Of a stretch of 64,000 nucleotides of DNA, positions 1 to 13,800 are shown one piece after another. A program made the position numbers and the translations under genes. Each line of letters opens with the position of its first letter. Positions within the stretch are counted from its first letter, which is position 1. The DNA comes from Mayamaea pseudoterrestris (taxonomy: Eukaryota > Bacillariophyta > Bacillariophyceae > Sellaphorales > Sellaphoraceae): positions 558,001-622,000 of the forward strand of contig BROI01000005.1 in the NCBI GenBank assembly GCA_027923505.1, given 5' to 3'. The notes beneath the pieces were generated by a model. It was not told where the DNA came from. It was given only the letters and a program-made list of their open reading frames with translations, and ran no database searches.

Positions 1-518
1 TGCCCACGCCGCGCGGCAAGGCGGTGCGAATGTCAACGTTCGAAGATGCGAACCTGTACCACGATTACACGACGGGACGGGCAGCGATGGGCATGCTACA
101 CATGTTGAATGGAACAGTCGTTGATTGGTTTTCGAAACGCCAAGCGACGGTCGAGACGGCGACGTACGGCTCGGAGTTTGTAGCAGCGAGAGTGAGCACG
201 GAGCAGATCATGGATCTTCGCTTCACGCTACGCATGTTGGGAGTTCCGCTCGACGGACCTTCATGGATGTTTGGAGACAACAAGTCGGTAACGCAAAGCA
301 GCAACTTACCGCACTCTAGTCTGACGAAGCGACACAATGCACTGGCATTTCACCGTGTACGCGAAGCGATTGCGGCGGGAATTATTAATTTCAACCACAT
401 CATGGGAACGACAAACCCGGCGGATGTACTTACCAAGTTTCTTCCACGGGCTACGGCAAGCAAGCACTTAAAGAACCTGCTCTTCAAGGAATCGAACTAT
501 TAGGTATGACTTGAGGGG
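1..518 (+). mobile_element. 3' end of a Ty1/copia element (RNase H), runs off the left edge
   Basis: The coding part at 24-503 is the Ty1/copia RNase H domain. The family signatures WFSKRQATVETATYGSEF, GDNKSV and LTKRHNALAFHRVREAI are visible, as is the closing NPADVLTKFLP motif. A purine-rich tract (TTGAGGGGAG, around 508-518) follows the stop and is a plausible polypurine tract, so an LTR probably begins near 519. No second LTR copy lies in the window to prove this. The rest of the element lies to the left of the window. It is a remnant as seen here, older than the element at 24169. Confidence 0.85.
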
Positions 519-769
519 AGTTACAGGATGCGAACGAAAACAGCGAAAATCGGGCAAGTCACACCGAATGTCCGATAGGGTGACACAGCGGCACTCACGG
601 CTCACCACAGCCTCACGATCGCGTGATGCGTGGCAGCGACGGCTTCGAAACGATTCAACGAGTATATTGCTGAAACTAGTGCGATATAGAGTAGAAACAA
701 GCAGACTTACTAAGCTTGAAGAGTTAAGAAAGCGATTTATTCGTCTCTCGTATTGTAGCAACTGCAAGC
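519..769. other. Probable LTR or junction DNA between two copia remnants
   Basis: This stretch lies between the RNase H end of the left element and the start of the next element's integrase region. By position after a polypurine tract it could be the left element's 3' LTR. No matching repeat occurs in the window, so the call rests on position only. Open frames across it look accidental. Confidence 0.3.
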
Positions 770-3700
770 TTGGATTGGCCATCCAAGGACAGCTACAAGC
801 GAAAGGTGCAACGATTTGATTTACAAGTTACAACAGCCTTGACAGCGGAGTTTGCCAATGCACCACACTGGCTTACTGATCAAGATGTGTTGGAAGAGGA
901 TCTACTGGCTCAAGAGACCTTTACACATGAGGATATGATAAGGATCCAGTCTGCAGTTCGAACCAGGAAAAGAGAAGGAGTTGTGACAGCCGAGAAACTC
1001 CAGCAGAGGTGGAACATTGGCCTGGAGACGGCACGGAATACTCTCAAGGTTGTCACGCAGAAGGGCGTTCGTCGCTTCGCTGGCGATAGACCTTTGAAGA
1101 GGATGTGGTCGCGCGCGGAAGCGCTGCGCTTCCGGCAGTTAAACTGCGAGATGTTCACCGATACAATGCAGGGTCCTTGCAAATCAAGGAAAGGCTACAA
1201 GTACCTTCAAGTCTACACGACAGAAGCAAGGCTTCACAACAGTATCCCCCATGAAAAAGAAGAGCGAAGCCCCGGAGACACTGGACTTATTACACAGGGA
1301 ATTTGGTGTACCAAGTGTTCTGGTGCCGGACAACGCTCCAGAGCTTGTTGCAGGCGACTTTTTAAAGAAGGCTCGCGCTGCAGGCTCACATATCCACTCG
1401 ATTGAACCCTACACACCCAACCATCAGCGTGCAGAATCCACCAACAATGTGCTAAAGCAAATGTACAGGCGGGCTATGCGCAAGTCAAACTCGCCGGCGG
1501 TATTTTGGGCTGATTGCTTTGTGCTGCAAGCTGCTATTTACAGTCGCATTGCGCATGACAGAGTAGTACTCGATGGAGACACTCCGTATAAGCATTTAAT
1601 GGGAGACTCGGCTGATATTTCGCATCTGGCAGAATTCAGCTGGTATGAGTATGTGTGGTTCTGGAATCAAGATGGAGACGATAATTACGCTCTGGGGAGA
1701 TACTTGGGGCCATCTCGCGACGTTGGTCAGGCCATGACGTCGCAGATCCTCACTGAGAAAGGCACGGTTGTGCATCGCTCGTCGACATTTCCATTGACGG
1801 ACAAAGACCTTCGTAGCGAACCGCTGAAGGCCCGGATGAAAGCTTTTGATGAAGCAATCCAGGAGCGATATGGAGCTGGATATAATGATGATCCACAGCT
1901 TGTGGAAACGCCAGAATATCCTGAGTTTGAACCTCCTACCTACGAGCCCTACGAGGACGAGGAAAGGAAAGAGGAAGAGGTTCCGGATGCAGATGACATT
2001 GATCACGATGCAGTTGACAAGTATCTGACGACGGAAGTGCTCTTACCTGACGGCAACGGTACGGCGATTGGCACCGTGGTTGGCCGCAAAAGAGACGTTC
2101 ACGGTAACCCCGTGGGACGGTCAAACATTAATCCACTCCTTGATACGGCGATCTACAGTGTCGCTTTCCCGGATGGGCGAATCAAGGAGTACTCTGCTAA
2201 CGTAATTGCAGAGCACATCTACTCCAGTGTCGATGACGCAGGGCACAGACACATGCACCTGAGGGAACTCATTGATCACAAGAGTGATGCTACAGCAGTC
2301 TCGCAAGAAGACAAGTACGTTCGCAACACAGACGGCAGTCTCTTCCAAGGCCGAGAGCAGCTGCGCAAAACAACCAAGGGTTGGTGGCTATTGGTCAAAT
2401 GGAGTGATGAGACTGAGTCGTGGGAGCGATTGGCTGACCTGAAGGAATCATTTCCAATCCAGGTAGCAGAGTATGCAGTTGGGAACCGCATCTCAATGGA
2501 GCCTGCTTTTGAGTGGTGGGTTCCGCAGTTTCTCAAGGACAGAGACCGGATAATCAAACTCGTCAAGGCCAGAGTTGCCAAGAAGACGCATAAGTTTGGC
2601 GTCGAAGTACCGCGCAGTGTCAAGCACGCAATTGAAATTGACGAGGCTACCAAAACGACGTTTTGGACGGACGCTATTAATCTGGAGATGACTAATGTGA
2701 GTCCAGCGTTTAAAATCCTGGAGAAGGATGCGCCAACTCCGATTGGGCATCAACACATTCGGTGTCATATGATCTTTGATGTCAAGGGGACTCTGCAGCG
2801 CAAGGCACGGTTCGTCGCAGGAGGGCACGTCACAGACCGCCGGCTATGACTTCCGATGTCCTTTCGCGTCAGGAGCAGAGCGCTAGAATTGCGTTTCCGA
2901 TCGCAGCTCTAAATGCCTGCGATTTCTCGCTCCCTGTCCAGCAACGATCGACACGACCAGTGCGCAGCGCGCGGATTCTGACCAGAAAGGGCTTCAAGGC
3001 TGTTATAGTCAGGGCATTGTACGGTTTGAAGTCGGCTGCAAGAGCTTTTGGCTCGTTTCTTGCGGAGAAACTGCAGGACTTAGGCTGGATGCCATGTCGT
3101 GGGGAGTCAGATGTGCGGATGAGGTCACGAACCAAGGAAAATGGGGAGAAGATTTGGGAGTATCTCCTGGTCTACACAGATGACCTGTTGTGCGTGGCGG
3201 TAGACCCGACAGCAGCGATTAAAGAAATTAATGAACATTTCACCCTCAAGAAGACTTCCATCGGTGAGCCTACATCATATCTTGGGAGTACCATCTCCAA
3301 GTACAGTCACGCGCATGACCCGACGAAAGAATACTGGGCAATGGGCTCAGAGAAATACGTGCGAGAGGCTATTAAAGTCGTCGAGATGCACTTGGAAAAG
3401 GACAATTTAATATTGCGGAAGAATCCGACAGTTCCTTTACCACCAGGCTATGCACCAGAGATGGACGTCTCGCCGGAGCTGGAGGACGATGAAGCAACAT
3501 TCTTCATGTCGCAAGTCAGCGTACTGCGATGGGCTGTTGAGCTTGGAAGGATAGACATTGCTGTCGAAGTCTCTATGCTGGCGTCGCATATGGCTTTGCC
3601 AAGGCGAGGGCACCTGGACGCAGTGTATCACATTTTCGCATATCTAAAGAAGCATGATCGCTCTAAGATTGTCTTTGACTCGAGATACATGGAACTTGAA

Positions 3701-4260
3701 ACTCGAGAGTCACCTCAAGAATGGTCGGAATTCTATCAGGGAGCTGAAGAGAAGATTCCAACCGACATGCCCGAACCACGGGGCAAGCCAGTGCAAATGA
3801 TTGTTTTCGTTGATGCGAGTCATGCATGTGATAAGCTGACGAGAAGATCGCGAACGGGGGTTCTAATGTACTTGAACCGGGCACCGATCGCATGGTTATC
3901 CAAGAAGCAAAGCACTATCGAGACGAGTAGTTTTGGATCGGAATTCACAGCTATGAAAGTCGCTGCTGAAATGATTCTTGCTCTACGGTTTAAGCTGCGC
4001 ATGATGGGTATACCGCTGGATGGCGCAGCGCACGTTCGCTGTGACAATGAGGCTGTAGTGAAGAACACTTCAATTCCGGAGTCAACATTACAGAAGAAGC
4101 ACAATGCGGTGAATTATCACTTTGCGCGAGAGCGAGTAGCTGAGGGTACGATGCAGGTCTTCAAGGAGGACGGCAATACCAATCTCGCGGATATGCTCAC
4201 GAAATGTCAACCTGGACCGAAGCGTCAGGAGATGGCAAGCCATGTTTTGAAGTAGACATG
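770..4260 (+). mobile_element. Degraded Ty1/copia element (integrase, chromo-like, RT, RNase H)
   Basis: Recognisable parts in order are the integrase N-terminal region and core (about 770-1800, with MKKKSEA and the EPYTPNHQRAE stretch typical of diatom and oomycete copia); a short chromo-like module (about 2390-2470, WWLLVKWSDETESWERL); reverse transcriptase (about 2640-3400, with YTDDLL); and RNase H (about 3790-4255, with VDASHA and STIETSSFGSEF). LTRs were not identified. The element is broken, with about two or three breaks, and is clearly older than the two LTR-bounded elements further right. Confidence 0.85.
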
Positions 4261-7200
4261 GAGATTACAGGGTTTGGAGGTTTTTCCCTTGATTCGATGC
4301 ACTGAATCAGAAGTCACGCTAATGTACCTGCTGGCACCTTACAACCAAGTTGGACAACTTGGACCAATGAGTAAAGATTAAAGGAGACACTATTCATCGA
4401 GAGATGTGGAGCATGAATGGCTTACAGGTGAAATTGATTGATCTCAGTAACTGCTTGAGGCGGCAGGAATGAGATGCAGATCAATTCCAGGGGAGCAATT
4501 TGGGTGCGCCATAGTCGACCGAAATATCGTGTAAGACTCGGATTGGAATATCGAGTCTGGTACACGAAGAGTCTTGCGAGCGGCAGGCTCGGATGTCGAG
4601 TAGTGTAATAGTCTCACAATTTGGCTCGGATCTCTACGAGATCGAGTGTTGTCACACAATACAAATATACCGTATTCTCGTACACTACGACGTATATTTA
4701 TTGGTTCTTGCAATCAACATTTGCACATTACTTTACAGCTGACTACTAGCATCTTGTCTATAATATGTAAAAGGCATGTACATGTTATGGATGGGACAAA
4801 CAAGACAGTGCATTTTTGGGTGTTTTCAAATACGCCTCTTATTTTCACTCGATGAAACTGGATGAACTATTCGCTGAGCCGGCCCTCGTGTTTGCCTTTT
4901 GGATTAAGTGCGTCCTTTTCACGCAGGCGTTGTTGGAGATGCTGGAATTTTTGGGCTTTTTTCGCAATGCTTTGCACCGCACAATAATTGGGTGGATTGC
5001 GCAACGTACTGTTGCATTTGGCCGTTCACGAACTGTCTCACAGTGCCTTGGAGCATTGACTTTGTTGTGCCATTCAATTTTGGGTGCAGGCAATGGAATT
5101 TGCAACGTATTGGTTGGTGATTGGTGCGATGCACAGAGGATGCCGCTGGTCATTGGCGTTAATGCGCCACGCCATACAGGCGATTGCAATCTGGACTTTG
5201 GACAATATAAAAGATGCAGAGATGGAAGAAGCGCCACAGCTTGCTGCGATTAAGTTGCGGAAAGTTGCAGGCGATTGTCGTCTGCGAATCGTGGGAGATT
5301 GTACTTTACGATCCTGATCAGTACAATGTCTTGGCTTTCAGTAAATGCTTCAATAAAAAATGAGTTGATGGGCCTTTGAAATACAGATCGTGTTCAAGAT
5401 GCGCATTGGCCGACTTCTACAAATAACATGCTTGTGCTGGGTAAATGTGGTACGTCAATACACAAATAAATGAATATTTAACAACAAAATTACTTGCACT
5501 GCCAGTACCTACTTTTTAAATCGTTAGCCGGCAAACCTCTGCTGGTTCCTTGGTTGTATTAAATTGTCCTAGATGCTCAGTACAGTAGCTTGATTGTCAG
5601 CAAGATAATTGCGCTTCAAGTGTGTTGGATTCAATGATCTCCTTTACGCTTGGATGCTCGAATATCGCGAATACAAACAAATTAATTACCTTCCTCCTCA
5701 TCGAGGTGGAATTGGACCTTGCTCTTGGTGGCAGCAGGAGCAGATTATTGGACTGGTGTGGCCTGCGCCTGTCGTTTGCGACGCAAGTGCCCCCTCGGCT
5801 GGCAATGTGTCGACAGCTCGAGGCATGATATCGCCCATTGTAGTTGTAGTATTATAAGTCAAGTTTTTGTGTCGTCGCTTGTAAATCAAGGTGGCTTTTC
5901 CCGCAAACGGTAAAAGACTCCTGGTGGTCAATGACTTGTTTTAGGATGGTAACACTTTGGCGCTTGTCAGTTGGATTGAAAATGGCCCGGCCGGCCTGCG
6001 TCATTCAAATTGAATTGTCAATGGAGTCCTTGATGCCCATGTCAAACAAGGCCCGACCATGATCATCCAAACCAAATCGTTTAACTCTATGTTTGCTCTA
6101 TAACTGCTTGAGTAGCAATGGAGCGGAGCATGTGTAGTTCTCTTCAAGCCAATGATAACTTTGCAAATCTATTGACTCAAAATGTAGCACACGATTCCTT
6201 GGACTATCGAGCTCTTTAAGTGACGACAGTGTTGAGCTACTTCAACCACAATCAAGGTCACTTCAATAACATCATCTTTAAACGGTCACCAGAGCAAAAG
6301 CAAAACATTCTTCTTTCCAATAGTCACACCGGTAAGTGCATCGGGGTCGATAGGTAATGGTCAACAGATTATGTACGGCAGAGAGAAGCTCTCCATGCAT
6401 GACCGCAATGCAGCGGAAACCACCTGATGGTAATGATTGGTTTTGCAGGAAAAGCGGTGTTTGGGACTGCGTGAAGTGCACGTGACACATTTCTAACTTT
6501 GCTCCGGCAAACGCTTGACAAACATTTTGAAAGCAAGACGCGGGCAAATCGTGCTGGAAATGGGGGCAGTGTCAAGTCGGGAATCAACCAATGGTTCATT
6601 TTGTCCTGGTATTGTGCAAAGATTTCAAACTTGGAATGGCGTGTAATGCAGGGAGAATAGTGTCGTGAAGGCAAGAAGGGAGCAAACGTCGCTTTGCATG
6701 GAAATTGCCGCCGTCGAGGAAAAATGCCAGCTCTTTGCGTATATCATTGCCATTATGATACGCTCACCATTCACTCTTGATTTTGAGATGTAGCAAACGA
6801 GGCAAATCGCAAAGAGCCATCAAACAAAAACGTGCCTTCCCAAATTAACACTGGCCTTGTGAATGGGAGTCAAAGCAAGGCATGCATCCAACCCATCAAT
6901 CCAAGATGTCAACGGTGTCAACACATGCTGCCAAGGACAAGGCGTTCATCGATTTTGCTTTCCACTATGCTGCAGCGCTGCTGTTTGCCAGTGCATATTC
7001 AAGGTGGAAGACGTCGATGCGTGGCTCTTCTGCGAACGTGCTTGGCTCCCATGATGTTGTTCGCAGCAACTTTTAGCTACCCACTATTTGGATCTTTGTA
7101 ACATTATAGGAAGTACCCATTTCAAAGATGCTTATTATCGTGCTATCTATACATTCACGTAAATAGGTTGTATACATAACAATTCCACGCTGGAGTCTTG

Positions 7201-7394
7201 TTGTGACTTTTTCATTTTCTGGCTTACAAGAGTTAGCTAATCAATGGCATGAAGTCAATGTGTAGAGTTTTGATTGGTTGGTTTATAAATGTGACCGTCA
7301 TTGCACGCGCGCCGCGCCAAGCCTCGCTTTCGCGGCTAGGCAACGACCATTTCAAAAAACCTGACCTGCAGCAAAGTGAACTTGCCAACATGCC
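4261..7394. other. About 3.1 kb without a supportable gene
   Basis: Only short accidental open frames are seen (for example 4816-5253, 5609-5857 and 6832-7101), with no recognisable domain or splice structure. The start may hold the 3' end of the copia remnant. Positions 5698-5931 on the minus strand resemble the 5' part of the decayed gene at 16882-19255 and are listed separately. Confidence 0.5.
5698..5931 (-). pseudogene. Fragment related to the hypothetical gene at 16882-19255
   Basis: The minus-strand reading contains RRHKNLTYNTTTTMGDIMP, close to RHRNKDLINNTTTMDAIPD at the start of the gene ending at 19255. The DNA around 5836-5875 and 19205-19245 also matches over about 35 bases with a few gaps (shared GTAGTATTA and TCAAGT blocks). 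Nothing downstream continues the similarity, so this is a 5' fragment of the same repeated family. The similarity was read by eye and is short. Confidence 0.4.
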
Positions 7395-7460
7395 TTGCCT
7401 ACTCCCTGCACTCGTCTTGTATCACATCCTCCTCATCAAACTACTGCATTCACCTTCATC

Positions 7461-8434
7461 ATGGCTGATGTTGTCACGACCAAGCTGGCGTTCCTCACGC
7501 CTGAAGCGCATGCAAAACATCAAGCCACTGGACATTCCATGGACAAAAGCAACGACAAGACAAGCTTGAACACAAGTTGTCTGGGAATGAAGAAGGTCAT
7601 TGACGGCAATGATAGTATCATCAGTGCAGTCAAGAGAATGTCATTGACAATCACTACACCTTGCGCAAAAGTCTTGTTTGATCCATTCTCCAAGACGGCA
7701 CCATCATCGCCATCCTCCTTGAGACGCTTGAAACGATGGATGATTATGGGACCCAAGTCAGTCACGGATGGCGCGTCGCCAAGACGGGTGGTGATCCGCA
7801 AAATCTGCCAACTCTGATCAACAAGTTTGGTTTCGAGGTGTATCTCCTTGGAAAGAATGGTGACCTTGAACTCATTGATTTGTACGACAGCTGGACCACG
7901 CAGAATGCCTTGTCAACAGCTTTGCCACAGAAAGATGGGCTCTTCCATGTCATTTTGCAAGTTGTTCCACTCAAGGAAAACCTTTCGAATGAAGCCGTCA
8001 GCACCAGCAATCATTTTAAGTACAAGCCGCATGCGTCAAAGATTTGTTTGGATATGAGCACGACTGCTCCCAGCGCTGCTTCCAACACCGTTGACATTGG
8101 TGCTATTCCCAAGCAAGCTTGTGGCAGTGACTCCGTTGTCAATCCCAGTATTGGTAACAGTGCCAGCAAGTCTCTCAAGCGCACAAGCATGCCACAGAAA
8201 GGCAGCCGCAAGCAGCCAGCCAAGGTCAAGATGGACAGCGAGCAGGAGGCTTTTGACTCCAAGGAACTTGAATCCAATGCGTCTGGCGATGGAGACAGCT
8301 CTACAATGGACAAGTCTGCTTTGACAGTTAACGCAACCAAGCTTCGCGCAAAAATTCGCTTGCAGGAAAGTTGTCGCAAGCAAGGCACGCAGGTCTTTGA
8401 TTCTAGCAAGGCTAGTGCAAATGAATGGCGCTGA
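7461..8434 (+). pseudogene. Left part of a decayed hypothetical gene, cut by a copia element
   Basis: An ATG at 7461 opens a frame reading MADVVTTKLAFLTPEAHAK. Coherent coding then moves to another frame from about 7690 (LQDGTIIAILLETLETMDDY, then a Ser/Lys-rich tail) and ends at 8434. The frame change and an in-frame stop near 7679 mean the gene is decayed or has an unrecognised intron. The LTR element at 8438 begins immediately after, and Ser/Gln-rich coding resumes at its far side (15527), so the insertion probably split one gene. I do not recognise the product. No membrane segment or signal peptide is seen. Confidence 0.45.
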
Positions 8435-8437
8435 CGT

Positions 8438-8838
8438 TGTCACAATGACGATCTAGTCCAGTCGCTTGACGCGAACCTAGACGTCGCCGGGGGCGAACGA
8501 GCATAGTACTCGAACCTCTGTTGCGGTACCAGAAAAGACATCTACTCACAACTACGTCATTGAAATATTGCATGTGTGCCAGCCGCAGGCACGATTAAAC
8601 AAGATTAGTATTCACTATCGTGAATGGTCTTGAAAGAGCCATCTGATCAATTGCTCTTTCTCGACCGATCGTAAATCAACTCACTTTCTAGAGAACTGCT
8701 TAATCAACTAGCGTTTTGTAGGATAAGACCCCTGTAGGATAAACCAAGGTAAAGGACTGATCATCCCGCTCACTTGGAAACCGACTACAGAGGGTGAGGA
8801 ATCGTTGCAGCCGTACGAACTGGAACTGCATTGTGTCA
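8438..8838 (+). repeat. 5' LTR of the 8438-15521 copia element
   Basis: This 401-bp direct repeat pairs with 15121-15521. It begins TGTCACAATG and ends GTGTCA. The four differences seen against the 3' LTR are all T here and C there, and three of them fall in CpG. The primer-binding region that should follow at 8839 does not start with TGG, and I could not assign a primer tRNA. Confidence 0.95.
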
Positions 8839-9087
8839 GATCACACAGTCTTGGTCTTTACAATCAACTCTCTCGGGCGCTGGTGACGACCACTCCCGTC
8901 GTTTCGTTGCACACTACATTGGCAGCGGACATCCCTCGTTCATTTCCTGTCCGAGGCTTCAATCTACACTAGTCCGGCAGACGGAGGGATTGAAGACCGA
9001 GTCGAATTGCAAGCATCGCTCGGATAGAATCGACTTCCTCAATTATTCTCGCGGTATATATTCATCCCGTACCAATCAATCAACAAC

Positions 9088-10485
9088 ATGACCGTCGTCG
9101 AAGATGATCCTCCCGACGGACCCAATGTCACGCAAGATGACGCGGAAGACAACTCGCTCGCCGTCGGATTGAAAAGCATTTACAAGCTGAAGACCGTCAA
9201 CAACGACAAGTTCATGAAGCTTCCAGTCATCGTCGCCATCAAGTCACTCCTCCCGGACGGACGCCTACTCACGGAGCCATTCCTAATGCTGACCATCAAG
9301 GACATCGAGTCGGTACTGAAGGAATCCAAAACGCACATCACGGTTATTCGAACCATTACCCGCCTTCGTCAATGGGCATCGGAAGAGCACGAACTCAAGG
9401 AATGGGCGACGCTCACATTCGCAGCACTCATCAAAGCGACCGAATCGCCCGAAGAGTCTCTATTCCAAAGCGACATGAGTCGGATTCAACGAGTCAGCTC
9501 GACGGACGTTCCAGAGAAGTCCGAGGCCGAGAAGTACAAAGCTCGCGTCCGAGTCGACACCAAAGCATACACAGAGTTCAAAGACGAGTACAAATTCCGT
9601 CAATGGTGGCTCAAGACGTTCGCAACGGCCAAGAACCAAGGCATCGAGCGAGTCTTTGATCCGGATTTCAACCCGACAACGCTTTCGCCCGAAGATCTCG
9701 AGGTATTCAAAGCGCAAGAAGCCACAGCATTCGACATCATCACTTCATACTGCAAAGTCGCCAACTGCATCCCGATCATTCGTCGCCACAAGGACGGGTC
9801 GGCCCACGAGTGCTTCAAGGAAATGCACAAGATGTACTTGACGGGCAAGAACGCCGAACGCGCAGCGCAGCGAGCCGAGTCGAGAGTTCGCGACATGAAA
9901 CTGACGAACAACCACGGCAGCACGTACACTGCGTGGTTCACTCAATGGGAGAATGCCTTGCTCGATTACGAAGATTATACCGGCGAAACAGTCCCCGACG
10001 CGACGCGCAAGAAGTGGTTGTCCGAATCGGTTCGCTGGAACGACGCCTTTCGCCAAGAAATCAGTTCGGCGAGTCGTATCCTCAACGCGCAAGGTCAAGA
10101 TCAAAGCTTCGAAGACTGGTACAAGCAGCTCATCGAGTTCGCTCGCGATACCGACGACGTCAAAGCGGCACGCAAACGCCAAATGAAGATCCACCAATCC
10201 ATCCAACAAGCGAGTACTCCACCGACCGGAGGCACTCCACCGACTAGCGGCAACACTCCAAGCAGCAGCCAAGGCGGAAACGGTCGTGGAAATGGCAGCG
10301 GACGCGGAACCGGTCGCAGTTCTGGACGCGGCGGTGGACGTGGCGGCCGAGGTAACTTCGGACGAGGTGGTGGACGTGGACAGTGCACCAATCCTTCTGC
10401 GGCATCGAACCGTCGAGTCGAGCTGGATGTATGGTTCTCTTGGACGGAGGAGCAACGCGAAGCTCACAAGGCAGAAACTCGCTGA
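9088..10485 (+). mobile_element. Gag region of the 8438 copia element
   Basis: This 465-codon open frame follows the 5' LTR by about 250 bp. It has the predominantly helical, charged make-up of Gag and a C-terminal glycine/arginine-rich tail (about residues 390-440, RGG-like repeats) in the place where nucleic-acid binding is expected. It is a fossil part, described by family only. Confidence 0.8.
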
Positions 10486-10892
10486 ATCCGAGAAGCGGAA
10501 TGTGCGCGCCTGCAGCTGAACGCAAGCCAAGCCAGCACGAACAACACTAATACACCACCAACTCCACAAATTCAGCTTCCACCGGCGAATACGACGGCGA
10601 TGTCAACTATGTCAGCGATTACTCAGCCTACAGTCGGAACTACACCAGCACGTGGAACCGCCATGCGCGCGTTTCAGTCTCAGCAACAAGGCTCGATCGC
10701 TCAAGGAAGCCAGCCATCTACTCCACCAGTGTATCAAGCACGAGTCGGCGACGTTACATACAACATGTATCGTGCCAACGCAACCAACGTCACGCGTCGT
10801 TCTACAAACCATGTCGCTACACATAATGCCACGCAGAGCGCTTATGGGTATACTCGACAAACTCATATGTACCGTGCAATGGACTCCGTCTG

Positions 10893-13800
10893 ATGTTCGC
10901 GACACTCTTGCTGAGACGTCGACATGACTCATCCGACTTCCGCCAATATGATGCAAGGACCTTGCATTCGAAACGATTCCAATTCGGATTCCCCCGGCAG
11001 GGGCACCGGAACGACAGAGAACGGAAGTTGGCGGAGCATTGTCCATTCACGGTCCAGAACGGTTTGGTCCATTTGAAGATGCATCATTTCACCGACGCTG
11101 AGTTCGACACGTTGCCGCACGTTGTCATGACAGCAGACACGCCTTGGGATCCGTCAAAGTACGATGGAGACCTTAATGACGATTCAATCCAAGCGGAAAT
11201 TGAAGCCGCGACGGACGATCACGAAGCGCCAACACTACTAGTCAACAACACCCAAGTCAACGGAAACGCGCAAGACGAATATCCCGAAGACCTTTCAGTC
11301 GAAACACTCAACGTCGTCTCATGGAATGGACTCGAAACCCACGAGTGGGAGCACTTCAGCGACGAGTCGGACCCTATGCAGGTCGAAACCGAGGGTCCAT
11401 CCGAGCGCATTGCCGACATTGTACCCGACGACGCTTCTTACAACACGAACCCACAACAGGATGACATTTCACTACCCTCACTAGTCTCACGCGGAACCAT
11501 ATCAACATCCGGATCAAGCCATGCTCAGAACCCCAACGACGCAACGTTCGAGTACGAAGACACTGCCGGGGAAATGTACGATCCGTACGAGCTGCAGGTC
11601 AATGCCGCAATTGTAGAAGCTGGAGGCAATCCATATTCTGGACTAGCCGGCCGACCGGCACGCACTGTGATTCCTACACGACCAGATTACCAAATGCTTC
11701 GTCCCAACTTCGGATTTCTACCCACCGATCGTATCAAGGAGACTCTCAAGAACACTACCCAATTCTACCGCGCCGAGCAACGTTTCCCTCAGCGACGCCA
11801 TTTGCGTACTCATTTCCCGGGTGCGAATGTTTGTCGACTACCTGAAGAAGTTGCCATGGACACACTATTCTCCGACACACCCGCACTCAACGATGGTATT
11901 CCTGGACACGCCGGATGCCAAGCAGCGCAACTCTACGTCTGCATGCAGAGCCGATTGATTCGCGTCTACCCGATGGCGAACAAGGGACAAGTTCCGTCGA
12001 CGCTCATGCAGTTTATCAACGATTGCGGTGCTCCACTCGGTCTAATCTCAGACGGAGCCAAGGAAGAAAACAGCCTAGCGATTCGAGAAATCGAACGCCA
12101 GTTTATGATCCGTAAGCACTGGGTCAGCGAACCGGAAAACCAACAGCAGAATCCAGCGGAACGCGTTATCGGCGACGTCGAGCGCACTGTCAATGTCAAC
12201 ATGGATCGGACCGGATCGCCTGCACCAACCTGGTTGCTATGCACTCTACACATCGTAGCTCTACTCGCCCTCATGTCCCAGTCACGTCTCGGTGGCATGA
12301 CCCCATATCAAAAGGTATACAACGAAGTACCCGATATCTCTGCCTACCTCAACTACCACTGGTGGCAGCCCGTTCGATACAGCGCAAACTCTACATCGCT
12401 CAACCAAACCAATGAGCGCGCTGGACGTTTCGTCGGGGTAGCTGATAACGTCGGTGATGCTCTAACGTACTGGGTCTTGGACGAGGAAACACATCAAGTT
12501 GTCGCCCGAAGCATTGTAACGGCTCGTCGAGACGATCTTAATCCAAACATCCGTCTTGATTTACCACAAGTCGAAGCTTCTCCCGAAGGCGACATGTTCG
12601 TATACACCGAAGGTGGACTCCAAGAGAGCTTCCAACTCGGCAACCAAAGCTCCGAAGAAGAGGGGCTACCCACTGATGAACCCGTTCCTACTGAAACGGC
12701 CGACGACGGACCCGAGTTCTACTTCGGAGATGAACCATTCGTCGGAAGCAGTCCCTACCAGCGGCCGCCATCAGCCCGTCCTCAAGCGCATCCACGCGGA
12801 CAAATCGATTTACTACCTGCATTCTCACCTGAAGAACTTGTCAATCAAACGTTTACTTGGCATACTCAGGATGGGGAGCCCATGCGAGCCGAAATCGTTC
12901 GCAAGCTCGAAACCATGGACGCAGCCAACCATCATAACATCAAGTTCCTACTCAAAATCGGCGAAAACGAAGCTGAAGAAGTCATCGACTACATCCGACT
13001 CTGCGAATTGTTCGAGAAGGACCAAGCAGCAAAGGTAAACGATCCTGAACACAACTGGACGTTTAAAGCAATCCTATCGCACGAAGGGCCACTCACAAAG
13101 CAATCCGACGGATGGAAAGGCTCCATGTACAACATCAAAGTCGTGTGGGAAGACAACTCAACGACTTGGGAGCCATTGAACGCTTTAGCACGCGACGACA
13201 TCATTTCCTGCGCTCGCTACGCCGAGGCGAACGGACTACTCAATAAGAAAGGCTGGAAGTTCCTACGCGACGCAGCCCGACGCGCACGTATCGCCCGTCG
13301 AACCGTAAACCAAGCCAAGCAACGACGCAGCATTCGACACAAGTTCGGCGTCAAGGTACCTCGCGATCCAAAGGAAGCTCGAAAGTTCCAAGAAGAACTC
13401 CGGCACACCAAATGGACCGACGCGGAGAAGGTAGAGCTGTCAAGCCTGTTCGAATACGACACCTTCATTGATCTCGGATTGAATGCCGCGCCTCCCGAAG
13501 GCTATCAAAAGATTCGCACTATCTGGGTCTACGACTGCAAGCAAGACTTTCGTCACAAGGCTCGGATGGTTGCTGGTGGACACCTTACTGACCCTGTCGA
13601 CGATTCATACTCGAGCGTCGTTTCACTCGAATCGCTGCGCCTAGCGCTGGCGATAGGGGAGTTGAATGGACTCACTCCCATGGTAGGCGACATCGGAAAT
13701 GCTTACCTCGAAGCCAAAACCAAAGAAAAGATTTACTTCATCGCTGGGCCTGAGTTCGGCGACTTGGAAGGCCACACACTCATCATCTACAAAGCACTTT

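Noticed and set aside
4816-5253. 145-codon Cys-rich frame
   Set aside because: No domain, no signal peptide and no splice context, and equally long frames run on the other strand.
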